Below are positions 1-5,700 of a stretch of DNA of 9,281 nucleotides, piece after piece. The notes under the pieces were generated by a model, which saw only the letters and a list, made by a program, of their open reading frames with translations, was not told the origin of the DNA and did not search any database. Within the stretch, counting starts at the first letter, position 1. Each line of letters begins with the position of its first letter. The stretch covers positions 1-9,281 of the forward strand of contig JAKATV010000233.1 in NCBI GenBank assembly GCA_021818565.1, in the 5' to 3' direction. The stretch comes from Planctomycetota bacterium. GTDB lineage: Bacteria; Planctomycetota; Phycisphaerae; WQYP01. A program made the translations under genes and the position numbers.

Positions 1-473
1 TGCGGGATCATGACAAATGCCTTCAACCCCGCAACCGCCGCATGTGCTGCCACGCTGTTGGCTAAATTGCCGGTGCTGGCGCAGCCTACGGTGTCATAAC
101 CCAATTCAATGGCTTTGGTAATCGCCACCGACACCACGCGCTCTTTATAACTCCATGTGGGATAATTCGCCGAGTCATCTTTGATATATAATTCTTTGAC
201 TCCAAGAACCTTTTCCAGGTTACGGGCCCGACGCAAAGGCGTCCAACCGGAATACAACCCAGCCTTAGGTTCTCCATCAATGGGTAGTAAATCGCGGTAG
301 CGCCACAAATTCCTTGGTTTGCTTTCTATCGATTCGCGCGTCACTTTGCCGCGCATGGCCGCATAATCATATTGAACCTCCAGCGGTCCAAAGCAGACTT
401 CGCACACATGCACGCCTTTTTGCGGGTATTTCTCCCCGCATTCTCGGCATTTGAGTCCCAGCACATACGACAT
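1..473 (-). CDS. thrC: Threonine synthase-family PLP enzyme, possibly MetM-type homocysteine synthase (partial, C-terminus off left edge)
   Basis: The first 157 residues of a cytoplasmic fold-type II PLP enzyme are visible. The N-terminus has a zinc-ribbon-like CxxC pair (C9/C12 and C24/C27, 'CEVCFGPLEV'). The PLP lysine is K110 in 'PTWSYKER', the counterpart of the NPTGSFKDR motif of threonine synthases. The phosphate/cofactor loop follows at about 131-140 (CASTGNLANS). The ATG at 473 is well supported: GGAGG lies 6 nt upstream (480-484). Family knowledge: canonical ThrC converts O-phosphohomoserine to threonine. A homologous group, MetM, makes homocysteine from the same substrate using a thiocarboxylated sulfur-carrier protein. 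The Zn-ribbon with 'CFGPLEV', 'NxWRY..LLP', 'KDDS' and 'STGNLA' resembles, from memory, the actinobacterial paralogue group that includes MetM. The SAM riboswitch in its leader favours a methionine role. Family membership is sure; the choice between ThrC and MetM is inference. The T-W-S-Y-K-E-R variant is unusual. Confidence 0.9.
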   Translation of the reverse strand, partial: MSYVLGLKCRECGEKYPQKGVHVCEVCFGPLEVQYDYAAMRGKVTRESIESKPRNLWRYRDLLPIDGEPKAGLYSGWTPLRRARNLEKVLGVKELYIKDDSANYPTWSYKERVVSVAITKAIELGYDTVGCASTGNLANSVAAHAAVAGLKAFVMIP

Positions 474-516
474 TTACAACCTCCGTCCGGCTACACCAGC
501 ATGGTGATTGATCCGG

Positions 517-581
517 AAAATAACGCGGCCTCTTATCAGGATGCACCGTTTTAGGATGCTGATTCCCGATAAGAGGCCGCG
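517..581 (-). terminator. Riboswitch-controlled intrinsic terminator (expression platform)
   Basis: A perfect 14-bp inverted repeat (524-537 with 568-581) encloses a 30-nt loop. On the minus strand it is followed by TTATTTT (523-517), which makes an intrinsic terminator between the SAM aptamer and the start codon at 473. The inner part of the stem is CTCTTATC/GATAAGAG, the same sequence as the 5' strand of aptamer helix P1 (744-737). The 3' strand of P1 (GATAAG, 615-610) can therefore pair either with the aptamer 5' strand or with the terminator 5' strand. That is the expected switch: SAM bound, P1 forms and the terminator is free to fold; SAM absent, an antiterminator forms. The loop carries GCATCCT twice (544-538 and 559-553). 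A second small hairpin (494-506, inside flanking CCGG 487-490/513-516) lies just before the Shine-Dalgarno site. Confidence 0.85.
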
Positions 582-609
582 CGATATAACCAAAAGAGAC
601 GCTGATCCG

Positions 610-744
610 CTTATCTATCCCCAAGTTCGCCGGAAATTCCGGCAAGCGGGAGGGAATTAGCACCCGCTTCTTACACCATAAAAGGCGTGAAGATGGGTTG
701 CTGTGCCGTCAACGGGCCCGTCCCTCAGGCACTCTTGATAAGAG
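610..744 (-). ncRNA. SAM-I (S-box) riboswitch aptamer
   Basis: Read on the minus strand, this matches the S-box consensus in order. P1 5' strand CTCTTATC (744-737) is followed by AAGAG, then P2 strand GTGCC, then the conserved GAGGGA and GGCCC loop, then GTTGA and the P2 partner GGCAC, and GCAACC. A P3 hairpin follows (ACCC...GGGT with an inner ACGCC/GGTGT stem). Next comes the highly conserved J3/4 segment GGTGCTAATTCC, a P4 hairpin (GCCGG/CCGGC), and the P1 3' strand GATAAG (615-610). Known role: binds S-adenosylmethionine and turns off downstream methionine or SAM-related genes. Here the downstream gene is the threonine synthase-family enzyme at 473-1, reached through the terminator at 581-517. 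No other gene lies between. Confidence 0.95.
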
Positions 745-766
745 CCTTATTCAATTGTCAAGGGAA

Positions 767-795
767 ATAGTAGAATCCCCCGCCCGTATTGTCAA
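767..795 (-). promoter_or_regulatory. Sigma-70-type promoter of the riboswitch/thrC transcript
   Basis: A consensus -35 TTGACA (795-790) and a good -10 TACTAT (772-767) are separated by exactly 17 nt on the minus strand. The transcript would start near 760, about 16 nt before helix P1 of the riboswitch (744). A second TTGACA (761-756) lies nearer the aptamer, but its -10 would fall inside P1, so it is not favoured. Confidence 0.8.
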
Positions 796-835
796 GACTT
801 CCGCAACAGACCGACTGGTGCCGAGACACGTGATT

Positions 836-1789
836 TTATTCCCCGGGAATAAAATGCATCCGCCGCAACCATTTCCAGCATGCGTGCGACCATTTGCTTA
901 CACCGTGTTTGGGACCTGAAACAAACCCATGCTCTCCGACCCTGTAAGCGCGCAGTTCCGCAGGAACACCGTTACGCCTTAGTGCCTTATAAAAAAGAAT
1001 TTCATTTTGTGGCGAGACCACCGTATCGTTGCGCGCGTAACAGATAAACGCTGGGGGAGTCAGCGGCGTCACATTCAACTCACTGGAAAAATATTCCGCG
1101 ACATCTCTAGGCGGCTTTGCGCCCAACAGGTTGTTGCGCGTTTCAACATTGGTGATGCCGGGGGCCATGGAGATCACTGGATAGCCCAAGATCAGAAAAT
1201 CCGGCCGCGTGCTGAACCGATTGAGCGGATTTTTGGCCTCGGGGTTTCCCGGCAGCCAATGGACGCCCGCCAGCGACGCCACCGATCCGCCGGCGGAAAA
1301 GCCCGCTACGCCGATGTCCCTCGGATTGATGTTCCATTTTTTAGCGTTGGCACGCACAATCTGCATGGCGCGGCGAATATCCTGTAGCGGCCACGGCACG
1401 CCGCCGGGAGGCAGCTTTCCGTCCGGAAGGCGATACTGAAGTACAAAGCAGGATACGCCAATACTGTTAAGAAATTTAGCCACGCGTGTACCCTCCCAAT
1501 GCACGCACAGCACCCCATAACCTCCACCCGGACAACTAATGACCGCGCAGCCGTTGGCTTGGGCCTTGGGCACCAGATATTCCGTAAGTGTGGGCCAACG
1601 CACCGGCGGCAATAGAATCTTCCCAAGCTCAGGCACAACTTTGCTTTTAGCTGTGCGCGCTGCCGGTGGTACTCGCAAATGGGGCCACACCGGAATAACG
1701 GTATGTTTGGCAGGGGCAGCCATGGTTGGAATGGTAAGAGCCAACACCAAAGCCGTCGCCGTCCATCCCGATTTCAGCCGATTGAACAT
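836..1789 (-). CDS. Secreted alpha/beta-hydrolase, acetyl (xylan) esterase-like
   Basis: A 317-residue serine hydrolase with an N-terminal signal peptide (about residues 1-24: KSGW, a hydrophobic core, then an Ala-rich cleavage region). The catalytic layout is complete: oxyanion-hole motif CPGGGYG (86-92), nucleophile elbow GFSAGG with S165, acid D255 in 'ARNDTVV', and H287 in 'GEHGF'. This is the BD-FAE/acetyl-esterase type of alpha/beta-hydrolase; family members often deacetylate xylan or other acetylated sugars in the periplasm or outside the cell. The true substrate cannot be read from sequence. The start is the ATG at 1789: GGAG (1799-1796) lies 6 nt upstream. A TTG at 1801 in the same frame overlaps that site and is unlikely. 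The stop lies 40 bp before the promoter of the riboswitch transcript; no separate terminator is obvious, so some read-through into the SAM leader is possible. Confidence 0.88.
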   Translation of the reverse strand: MFNRLKSGWTATALVLALTIPTMAAPAKHTVIPVWPHLRVPPAARTAKSKVVPELGKILLPPVRWPTLTEYLVPKAQANGCAVISCPGGGYGVLCVHWEGTRVAKFLNSIGVSCFVLQYRLPDGKLPPGGVPWPLQDIRRAMQIVRANAKKWNINPRDIGVAGFSAGGSVASLAGVHWLPGNPEAKNPLNRFSTRPDFLILGYPVISMAPGITNVETRNNLLGAKPPRDVAEYFSSELNVTPLTPPAFICYARNDTVVSPQNEILFYKALRRNGVPAELRAYRVGEHGFVSGPKHGVSKWSHACWKWLRRMHFIPGE

Positions 1790-1807
1790 GATAATCTCCA
1801 AACCATT

Positions 1808-1862
1808 CGTAGCCGTTCACGGCCTGCCGATTGGCTACGGTCACACCGAGCTTAATTAAGCT
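1808..1862. repeat. Inverted repeats in the esterase upstream region (hairpin plus 14-bp palindrome)
   Basis: Two elements lie directly upstream of the esterase start. CGTAGCC (1808-1814) and GGCTACG (1833-1839) can form a hairpin in the 5' leader, ending 8 nt before its Shine-Dalgarno site; an inner GCCG/CGGC pair (1812-1823) competes with it. Further up, AGCTTAATTAAGCT (1849-1862) is a perfect 14-bp palindrome of the kind bound by dimeric regulators. Whether either is functional is unknown. Confidence 0.45.
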
Positions 1863-2104
1863 ACATCTTTCCCAAAAAATAGCAAATCAACTCTTCGCAA
1901 TAAGTTGGAAATATTACTTTAGGACATCGCATAATCCGTCCGGTAGAGCAATTCGGATCAAAGGATTGCTTTAATCGCCAGGTACGTACTGAATAAACTT
2001 ACGAGCAGCGGTTTTGAATTTCCGTATCAAATCGACAGCAACCACATTGCCGAACGGCCAACACGGTCACTTCTCCTCACAGGCTCATGAACAGCCGCGA
2101 AAAT
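1863..2104. other. Intergenic region without recognised gene
   Basis: This stretch separates the minus-strand esterase from the plus-strand small membrane protein gene. It is comparatively AT-rich with stops in the frames examined. I see no tRNA, no conserved RNA and no convincing minus-strand promoter. A TTGATT near 1885-1890 on the minus strand has only a poor -10 partner. Confidence 0.5.
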
Positions 2105-2132
2105 TTGAACTACCTCGCTGTTGTATTACACT
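2105..2132 (+). promoter_or_regulatory. Possible promoter for the small membrane protein gene
   Basis: TTGAAC (2105-2110) and TACACT (2127-2132) are spaced by 16 nt on the plus strand. Both hexamers match the consensus only partly. A start near 2139 would leave about 33 nt of leader including the GGAG at 2163-2166. Confidence 0.35.
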
Positions 2133-2171
2133 ATGTCGGTAACCACGGCCTGCGTGGCGTTTGGAGCAAAT

Positions 2172-2351
2172 ATGCAAAACGCCGATAGTTCACTGCCCGC
2201 TAAACCTCAGGCGACAGCATCGGCCTGCATGATCGTCGTGCTGATTTTATTTGTTATTGCGCTTTCCGCCATTGCGGTGGTCAACTGGAAAGTGGGGCGC
2301 GGTGTGCCCATTTCGCACCGCTCAATCGGCCGAGGACATCATCGCCCGTGA
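2172..2351 (+). CDS. Small single-pass membrane protein, unknown function
   Basis: A 59-residue reading frame with a good Shine-Dalgarno site: GGAG (2163-2166), 5 nt before the ATG. Residues 1-17 are polar. About 18-39 form one strong hydrophobic helix (Met-Ile-Val-Val-Leu-Ile-Leu-Phe core, ending Val-Val-Asn-Trp). The tail is basic and His/Arg-rich, which by the positive-inside rule suggests a cytoplasmic C-terminus. I do not recognise a family. The 3' end overlaps the convergent CCA-enzyme gene by 13 bp, so the final codons are constrained by both genes. An upstream TTG at 2121 in the same frame is less likely because it lacks a ribosome site. Existence rests on the ribosome site and the clean membrane helix. 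Confidence 0.5.
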   Translation: MQNADSSLPAKPQATASACMIVVLILFVIALSAIAVVNWKVGRGVPISHRSIGRGHHRP

Positions 2352-3583
2352 ATTAACTCTTTCGCCGCCTTTAGCGCACTGGGCCGATCAATAAAGTTGC
2401 CCTCTAATTGACGATCATAGAGTTCTTCCAGCCATAGCTTAAATCGCGGTCCGGGTTTTACACCCATGGCAATTAAATCGCTGCCATCGACGAATCGATC
2501 CGGTGCCAGAGGCTTTTTTTTCAGTTCGGTAATATATTGAGTCAATTCCCTCAGTTCATCATCACGCCGTTCGGTGGCGTAAAGTGCCAGCAGATCCGCT
2601 GACCAGATATGGGCCAGCAGTCGCTTAAAGGCGGCTAATCGTAGCGTGCGCCATTGGGCCATCATCGGCAAATTGAGTAAAAGCCATTGCAGCCATTGCG
2701 TTTCTTCCGAGCTTAGCACCAGATTTGTCTGCAATGCTTTAGTTTGCCCGATCAGTGCTTGTGCATCATGCGTGTGGTCTTCAATAAGGTCTAGAACCGT
2801 AGCTGCCAGCGCCAGGGGAAAAGACGCTTTTTGGGGCAGGGCCGCCAGCCGGGACAATCTCGTATCCACTTCGTCCAACGCCGCCATTTCTGGCCAGAAG
2901 CATTGCAGCAGTCCACTGCGGGCCAGCATCTCTACCGCACTATGTCGTTGGGGGGCAACCAACATTTTACGCAATTCCAGACCGATGCGTTCGCGGCTGA
3001 TTTCTGCAAGCCGGTTGGCATGGGTTACGATGGCTGTCCAAGTTGCTGGTTCAATGGCAAAGTTCAAACGCGCTGCAAAGCGGATCGCCCGCATCATCCG
3101 CAGGTGATCTTCACGGAATCTGTGGGCTGGCTCGCCGATGGCCCGGAGGATTCTGGCGTTAATATCTACCTGCCCGCCAACGTAATCAATGAGTTTCTCG
3201 GCCATGGGATCAAAAAATAATCCATTGCAGGTAAAATCACGCCTTTGGGCATCATGTTCAGCGGTGGTAAAATGCACCGTATCAGGCCGACGGCCATCTG
3301 AATAAACGCCGTCCGTGCGGAAGGTGGCCACCTCCATGGGGCGGTTATAATGGCGCACCATCACCACACCAAAGGCCGCGCCGACGCGCTTGCTGCGGGG
3401 AAAGATTTTCAAGACCTGTTCCGGGTGGGCGGACGTGGCAATATCATAATCTTCCGGCGTGTTGCCCATGATCTGATCGCGCACACATCCGCCGGCAAAA
3501 TAGGCCTCAAAACCGGCGGCCTGCAATTTTCGCACAACTTCGGCGGCAATCTGCCGCGGCTCTGATCTATTCAACTCAACCAT
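2339..3583 (-). CDS. cca: CCA tRNA nucleotidyltransferase / poly(A) polymerase family
   Basis: A 414-residue class II nucleotidyltransferase, cytoplasmic. It adds or repairs the 3' CCA of tRNAs using CTP and ATP without a template. Visible motifs: GGxxRD (GGCVRD, 31-36); the metal-binding DxD (EDYDIAT, D45/D47); the flexible-loop region leading to VATFRTD (85-91); RRDFTCNGLFFD (114-125); the EDHLRMMRAIRFAARL helix (158-173) carrying the nucleotide-selecting ED..R; and a bacterial C-terminal motif GSDLIAMGVKPGP (367-379). No HD phosphohydrolase domain is seen. Start choice: ATG at 3583 fits the family N-terminus. An in-frame ATG at 3625 would add 14 residues but lies upstream of a perfect -10 hexamer (TATAAT, 3596-3591). 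There is no Shine-Dalgarno site before 3583; see the promoter entry. A pure poly(A) polymerase is less likely given the motifs but cannot be excluded. Confidence 0.93.
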   Translation of the reverse strand: MVELNRSEPRQIAAEVVRKLQAAGFEAYFAGGCVRDQIMGNTPEDYDIATSAHPEQVLKIFPRSKRVGAAFGVVMVRHYNRPMEVATFRTDGVYSDGRRPDTVHFTTAEHDAQRRDFTCNGLFFDPMAEKLIDYVGGQVDINARILRAIGEPAHRFREDHLRMMRAIRFAARLNFAIEPATWTAIVTHANRLAEISRERIGLELRKMLVAPQRHSAVEMLARSGLLQCFWPEMAALDEVDTRLSRLAALPQKASFPLALAATVLDLIEDHTHDAQALIGQTKALQTNLVLSSEETQWLQWLLLNLPMMAQWRTLRLAAFKRLLAHIWSADLLALYATERRDDELRELTQYITELKKKPLAPDRFVDGSDLIAMGVKPGPRFKLWLEELYDRQLEGNFIDRPSALKAAKELIHGR

Positions 3584-3590
3584 ACCGTAG

Positions 3591-3596
3591 ATTATA
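3591..3596 (-). promoter_or_regulatory. -10 element, possible leaderless promoter of cca
   Basis: A perfect TATAAT on the minus strand ends 7 nt before the A of the ATG at 3583, so transcription would begin at or next to the start codon. The lack of a Shine-Dalgarno site before that ATG agrees with a leaderless mRNA. No good -35 hexamer is seen at 16-18 nt (GC-rich there), which keeps confidence modest. Confidence 0.4.
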
Positions 3597-3738
3597 CCGG
3601 CAGCCCAACCAAAGCGGGCAGCCATTAAATACTTATTCGGCACCCGTGGCCAATGGTTACCGGCGCATTATCCGTATTTCGGATGCCGTAAACATTCCAA
3701 TACTGCGCGCCTAGAATCGTTCTGCCATGCTGATGGAA

Positions 3739-3765
3739 GTCTTGGAACGGTTCCAAACTTTTTCG
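3739..3765. repeat. Inverted repeat upstream of htrA (operator or terminator-like hairpin)
   Basis: TTGGAAC (3742-3748), a single G, and GTTCCAA (3750-3756) form a perfect 15-bp dyad. With a C-A mismatch the stem extends to AGT/ACT, and on the plus strand a run of five T follows. It lies 36 bp before the htrA start codon. With no gene reading into it from the left on the plus strand, an operator for the htrA or cca promoter is as likely as a terminator. It is not a CIRCE element. A bulged ATCCG/CGGAT hairpin lies nearby (3670-3684). Confidence 0.45.
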
Positions 3766-3791
3766 GCAACGGTTTAATAACGAGGTGCCCG

Positions 3792-4853
3792 ATGGCACAA
3801 TTGCATTTTTATTCCTCCAACGTTCAACCTCCGGATGGTTCGCCTGAAGGTTCCGCGGATTTATCCCGGTCAATTTCGCCGCCTGATCTTGGCCAATCCG
3901 ATGATTCCGATTTGCTTGATGCGTATTCCCGTGCTGTGGCGGGTGCGGTTGAGGCGGTGGCCCCCAGCGTTGTAAATATTGAAATATTTGATGCTGGAGC
4001 TTCCGCTTCCGGTACTTCAGAACGTCGGGGCGGCAGTGGGTCGGGGTTTATTTTTACTCCCGATGGGTTTGTCCTCACCAACAGTCACGTCGTGCACCAT
4101 GCGGCACGGATTGCCGTGACCACCGCCGATGGCCGGCGATTAAGAGCCTACCTCATCGGTGACGATCCGCATACGGATTTGGCGGTGGTGCGGATAGAGG
4201 GGTACAACCTCCCGGCGGTGCAGTTCGGCAATTCGGCGCAACTCAGGGTGGGGCAGGTCGCAATCGCCATCGGCAGTCCGCTGGGGTTTCAGGCTTCGGT
4301 TACCGCGGGTGTAGTTAGCGCGCTGGCACGGAGTTTCCGCAGCGGATCAGGGCGATTAATTGACGGGGTTATCCAAACGGATGCTGCTTTGAATCCCGGT
4401 AACTCCGGCGGTCCGCTGGTGGCGTCCAATGGTAAGGTAATAGGCGTAAATACAGCTGTGATTCTGCCCGCGCAGGGAATTTGTTTTGCCATTTCCTCCA
4501 ATACCGCGGAATTCGTCGCCTCCCGGCTGATTCGCGACGGCAAGGTGCGCCGCAGCTATATTGGCGTATCCGGACAGGATGTGCCAATTCCCCGGAGGAT
4601 CGTTCAATTTTATAACTTGGACGCGCCCAGCGGCGTAGGCGTTGCCGCCATCGAAGCCGGCAGCCCCGCTGACCAGGCTGGATTGCAACCCGGTGATATT
4701 ATTCTGGCGATGGATCGCCGGCCTGTTGCGGGTATTGATGATCTCCACCGATGGCTGACGGAGGAACGTATCGGCAAACACACGGGTATCCGGGTATTGC
4801 GGCAGCATGATCTTACCGATTTGCTCATCACGCCCGCAGCCGCGCCGCAGTAA
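3792..4853 (+). CDS. htrA: HtrA/DegP-type trypsin-like serine protease with one PDZ domain
   Basis: A 353-residue S1C serine protease. The catalytic triad is intact: H99 in TNSHVV, D129 in HTDLAVV, and S205 in GNSGGP. The protease domain spans about 43-250, and one PDZ domain spans about 254-348 (YIGVSGQ, then SPADQAGLQPGD typical of HtrA PDZ). Family role: degrades or refolds damaged proteins, normally in the periplasm or at the membrane; the PDZ domain senses exposed C-termini and supports oligomers. Oddity: residues 1-42 are polar and Ser/Asp/Pro-rich, with no signal peptide or membrane helix, so the enzyme appears cytoplasmic as annotated. The start is supported by GAGG (3782-3785), 6 nt upstream. 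I see no hydrophobic extension in the upstream sequence. scpB follows 110 bp downstream on the same strand and could share its transcript. Confidence 0.92.
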   Translation: MAQLHFYSSNVQPPDGSPEGSADLSRSISPPDLGQSDDSDLLDAYSRAVAGAVEAVAPSVVNIEIFDAGASASGTSERRGGSGSGFIFTPDGFVLTNSHVVHHAARIAVTTADGRRLRAYLIGDDPHTDLAVVRIEGYNLPAVQFGNSAQLRVGQVAIAIGSPLGFQASVTAGVVSALARSFRSGSGRLIDGVIQTDAALNPGNSGGPLVASNGKVIGVNTAVILPAQGICFAISSNTAEFVASRLIRDGKVRRSYIGVSGQDVPIPRRIVQFYNLDAPSGVGVAAIEAGSPADQAGLQPGDIILAMDRRPVAGIDDLHRWLTEERIGKHTGIRVLRQHDLTDLLITPAAAPQ

Positions 4854-4963
4854 ATGTTCCGCAGGCATGAAAGCACCTCAACTCCGGAGGTTCGCCGCAA
4901 ACTGCGTCATGTAAATCGGTGCCGCGCTTTACTCGGCGTGCCGCCGGATGTAAATTCTTGGGC

Positions 4964-5692
4964 ATGAATACCGTTGCCGACCCAACATTCGCCTCACAAG
5001 AACCGCTGAACCATCCGGCGGAACATACGACTTCGGAGGCAACCGCCATGCCGTCCGCGGAAGATAATCCGCCGGCTTCCATGGAACAGGTATCAACCCA
5101 AGGCGAAAGCGCCCCCGCAGGGCCTGAGGCAAATGATGGCGTATCGCTTGAGGAACCGCCCTCTTCAGAATCGATGCCGTTGCGACAAGTGCTTGAGGCG
5201 CTGCTGTTTGCCAGTGATGTGCCGCTATCTGCCGCCAAAATTGCCCAGACATTGGGTTTAGATTCCGCCCGGACGATCAAAGCGGCCGTGGAAGAATTAA
5301 ATGAGCTTTACAATCAACGTGAGGCGGCGTTTAGAATTGAAGAGCGGGCGGGCGGCTATCAAATATTGACGTTGCCGCAGTATGCTCAATATATCCAGCG
5401 CTTAATGCGCAAGCGTGACGAAGGCCGACTGACTCCGGCCGCTCTGGAAACACTGGCCATTATTGCCTACAAGCAGCCGATATTACGCGTGGATGTCGAA
5501 GCCATCCGCGGCGTGGCCTGTGGCGAAGTGATTCGCACGCTGATGGAATACAACCTGGTCAAAATTGTGGGCCGGGCGGAAGATGTCGGAAGACCCATGC
5601 TGTATGGCACATCCAAACATTTCCTGGAAGTATTTGGTTTAGCCAGCCTGAAAGATTTGCCTAAATCCGATCAACTGAAAGAACCCGCCTGA
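4964..5692 (+). CDS. scpB: Segregation and condensation protein B (ScpB)
   Basis: A 242-residue cytoplasmic protein. ScpB dimers bind the ScpA kleisin and, with Smc, form the condensin complex that compacts and separates chromosomes. Residues 1-70 are an acidic, Pro/Ser/Glu-rich linker not found in short ScpB proteins. Two winged-helix domains follow: the first about 72-148 (LRQVLEALLFASDVPLSAAKIAQ), the second about 150-226 with the hallmark LETLAIIAYKQPI (161-173), IRGV (181-184) and GRPMLYGTSKHFLEVFGL (209-226). Start choice: ATG at 4964 is preceded only by a weak TTGGG. A GTG at 4919 in frame would add 15 basic residues and also has no clear ribosome site. The partner scpA is not in this window. 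The stop lies 8 bp from the stop of the convergent VWA gene, with no terminator seen between them. Confidence 0.93.
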   Translation: MNTVADPTFASQEPLNHPAEHTTSEATAMPSAEDNPPASMEQVSTQGESAPAGPEANDGVSLEEPPSSESMPLRQVLEALLFASDVPLSAAKIAQTLGLDSARTIKAAVEELNELYNQREAAFRIEERAGGYQILTLPQYAQYIQRLMRKRDEGRLTPAALETLAIIAYKQPILRVDVEAIRGVACGEVIRTLMEYNLVKIVGRAEDVGRPMLYGTSKHFLEVFGLASLKDLPKSDQLKEPA

Positions 5693-5700
5693 AAACCCGT

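Noticed and set aside
367..663. Minus-strand frame of 98 codons across the thrC leader
   Set aside because: It runs through the SAM aptamer 3' half and the terminator stem, which fully explain the sequence, and has no ribosome site.
601..760. Other riboswitch or tRNA in the thrC leader
   Set aside because: A T-box was considered because of the amino-acid gene, but the GAGGGA, GGCCC, GCAACC and GGTGCTAATTCC segments fit SAM-I in order; no T-box sequence or tRNA acceptor pattern is present.
1787..1801. TTG start at 1801 for the esterase
   Set aside because: It would overlap the GGAG site that serves the ATG at 1789, and adds only four residues before the signal peptide.
2646..3107. Plus-strand frames of up to 153 codons
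   Set aside because: They are antisense to the motif-bearing region of the CCA enzyme and show no domain or ribosome site.
4356..4868. Minus-strand frame of 170 codons
   Set aside because: It is antisense to the protease and PDZ region of htrA, with no supporting motif.
4867..4914. 15-codon frame between htrA and scpB
   Set aside because: No ribosome site and no link to scpB translation; likely chance.
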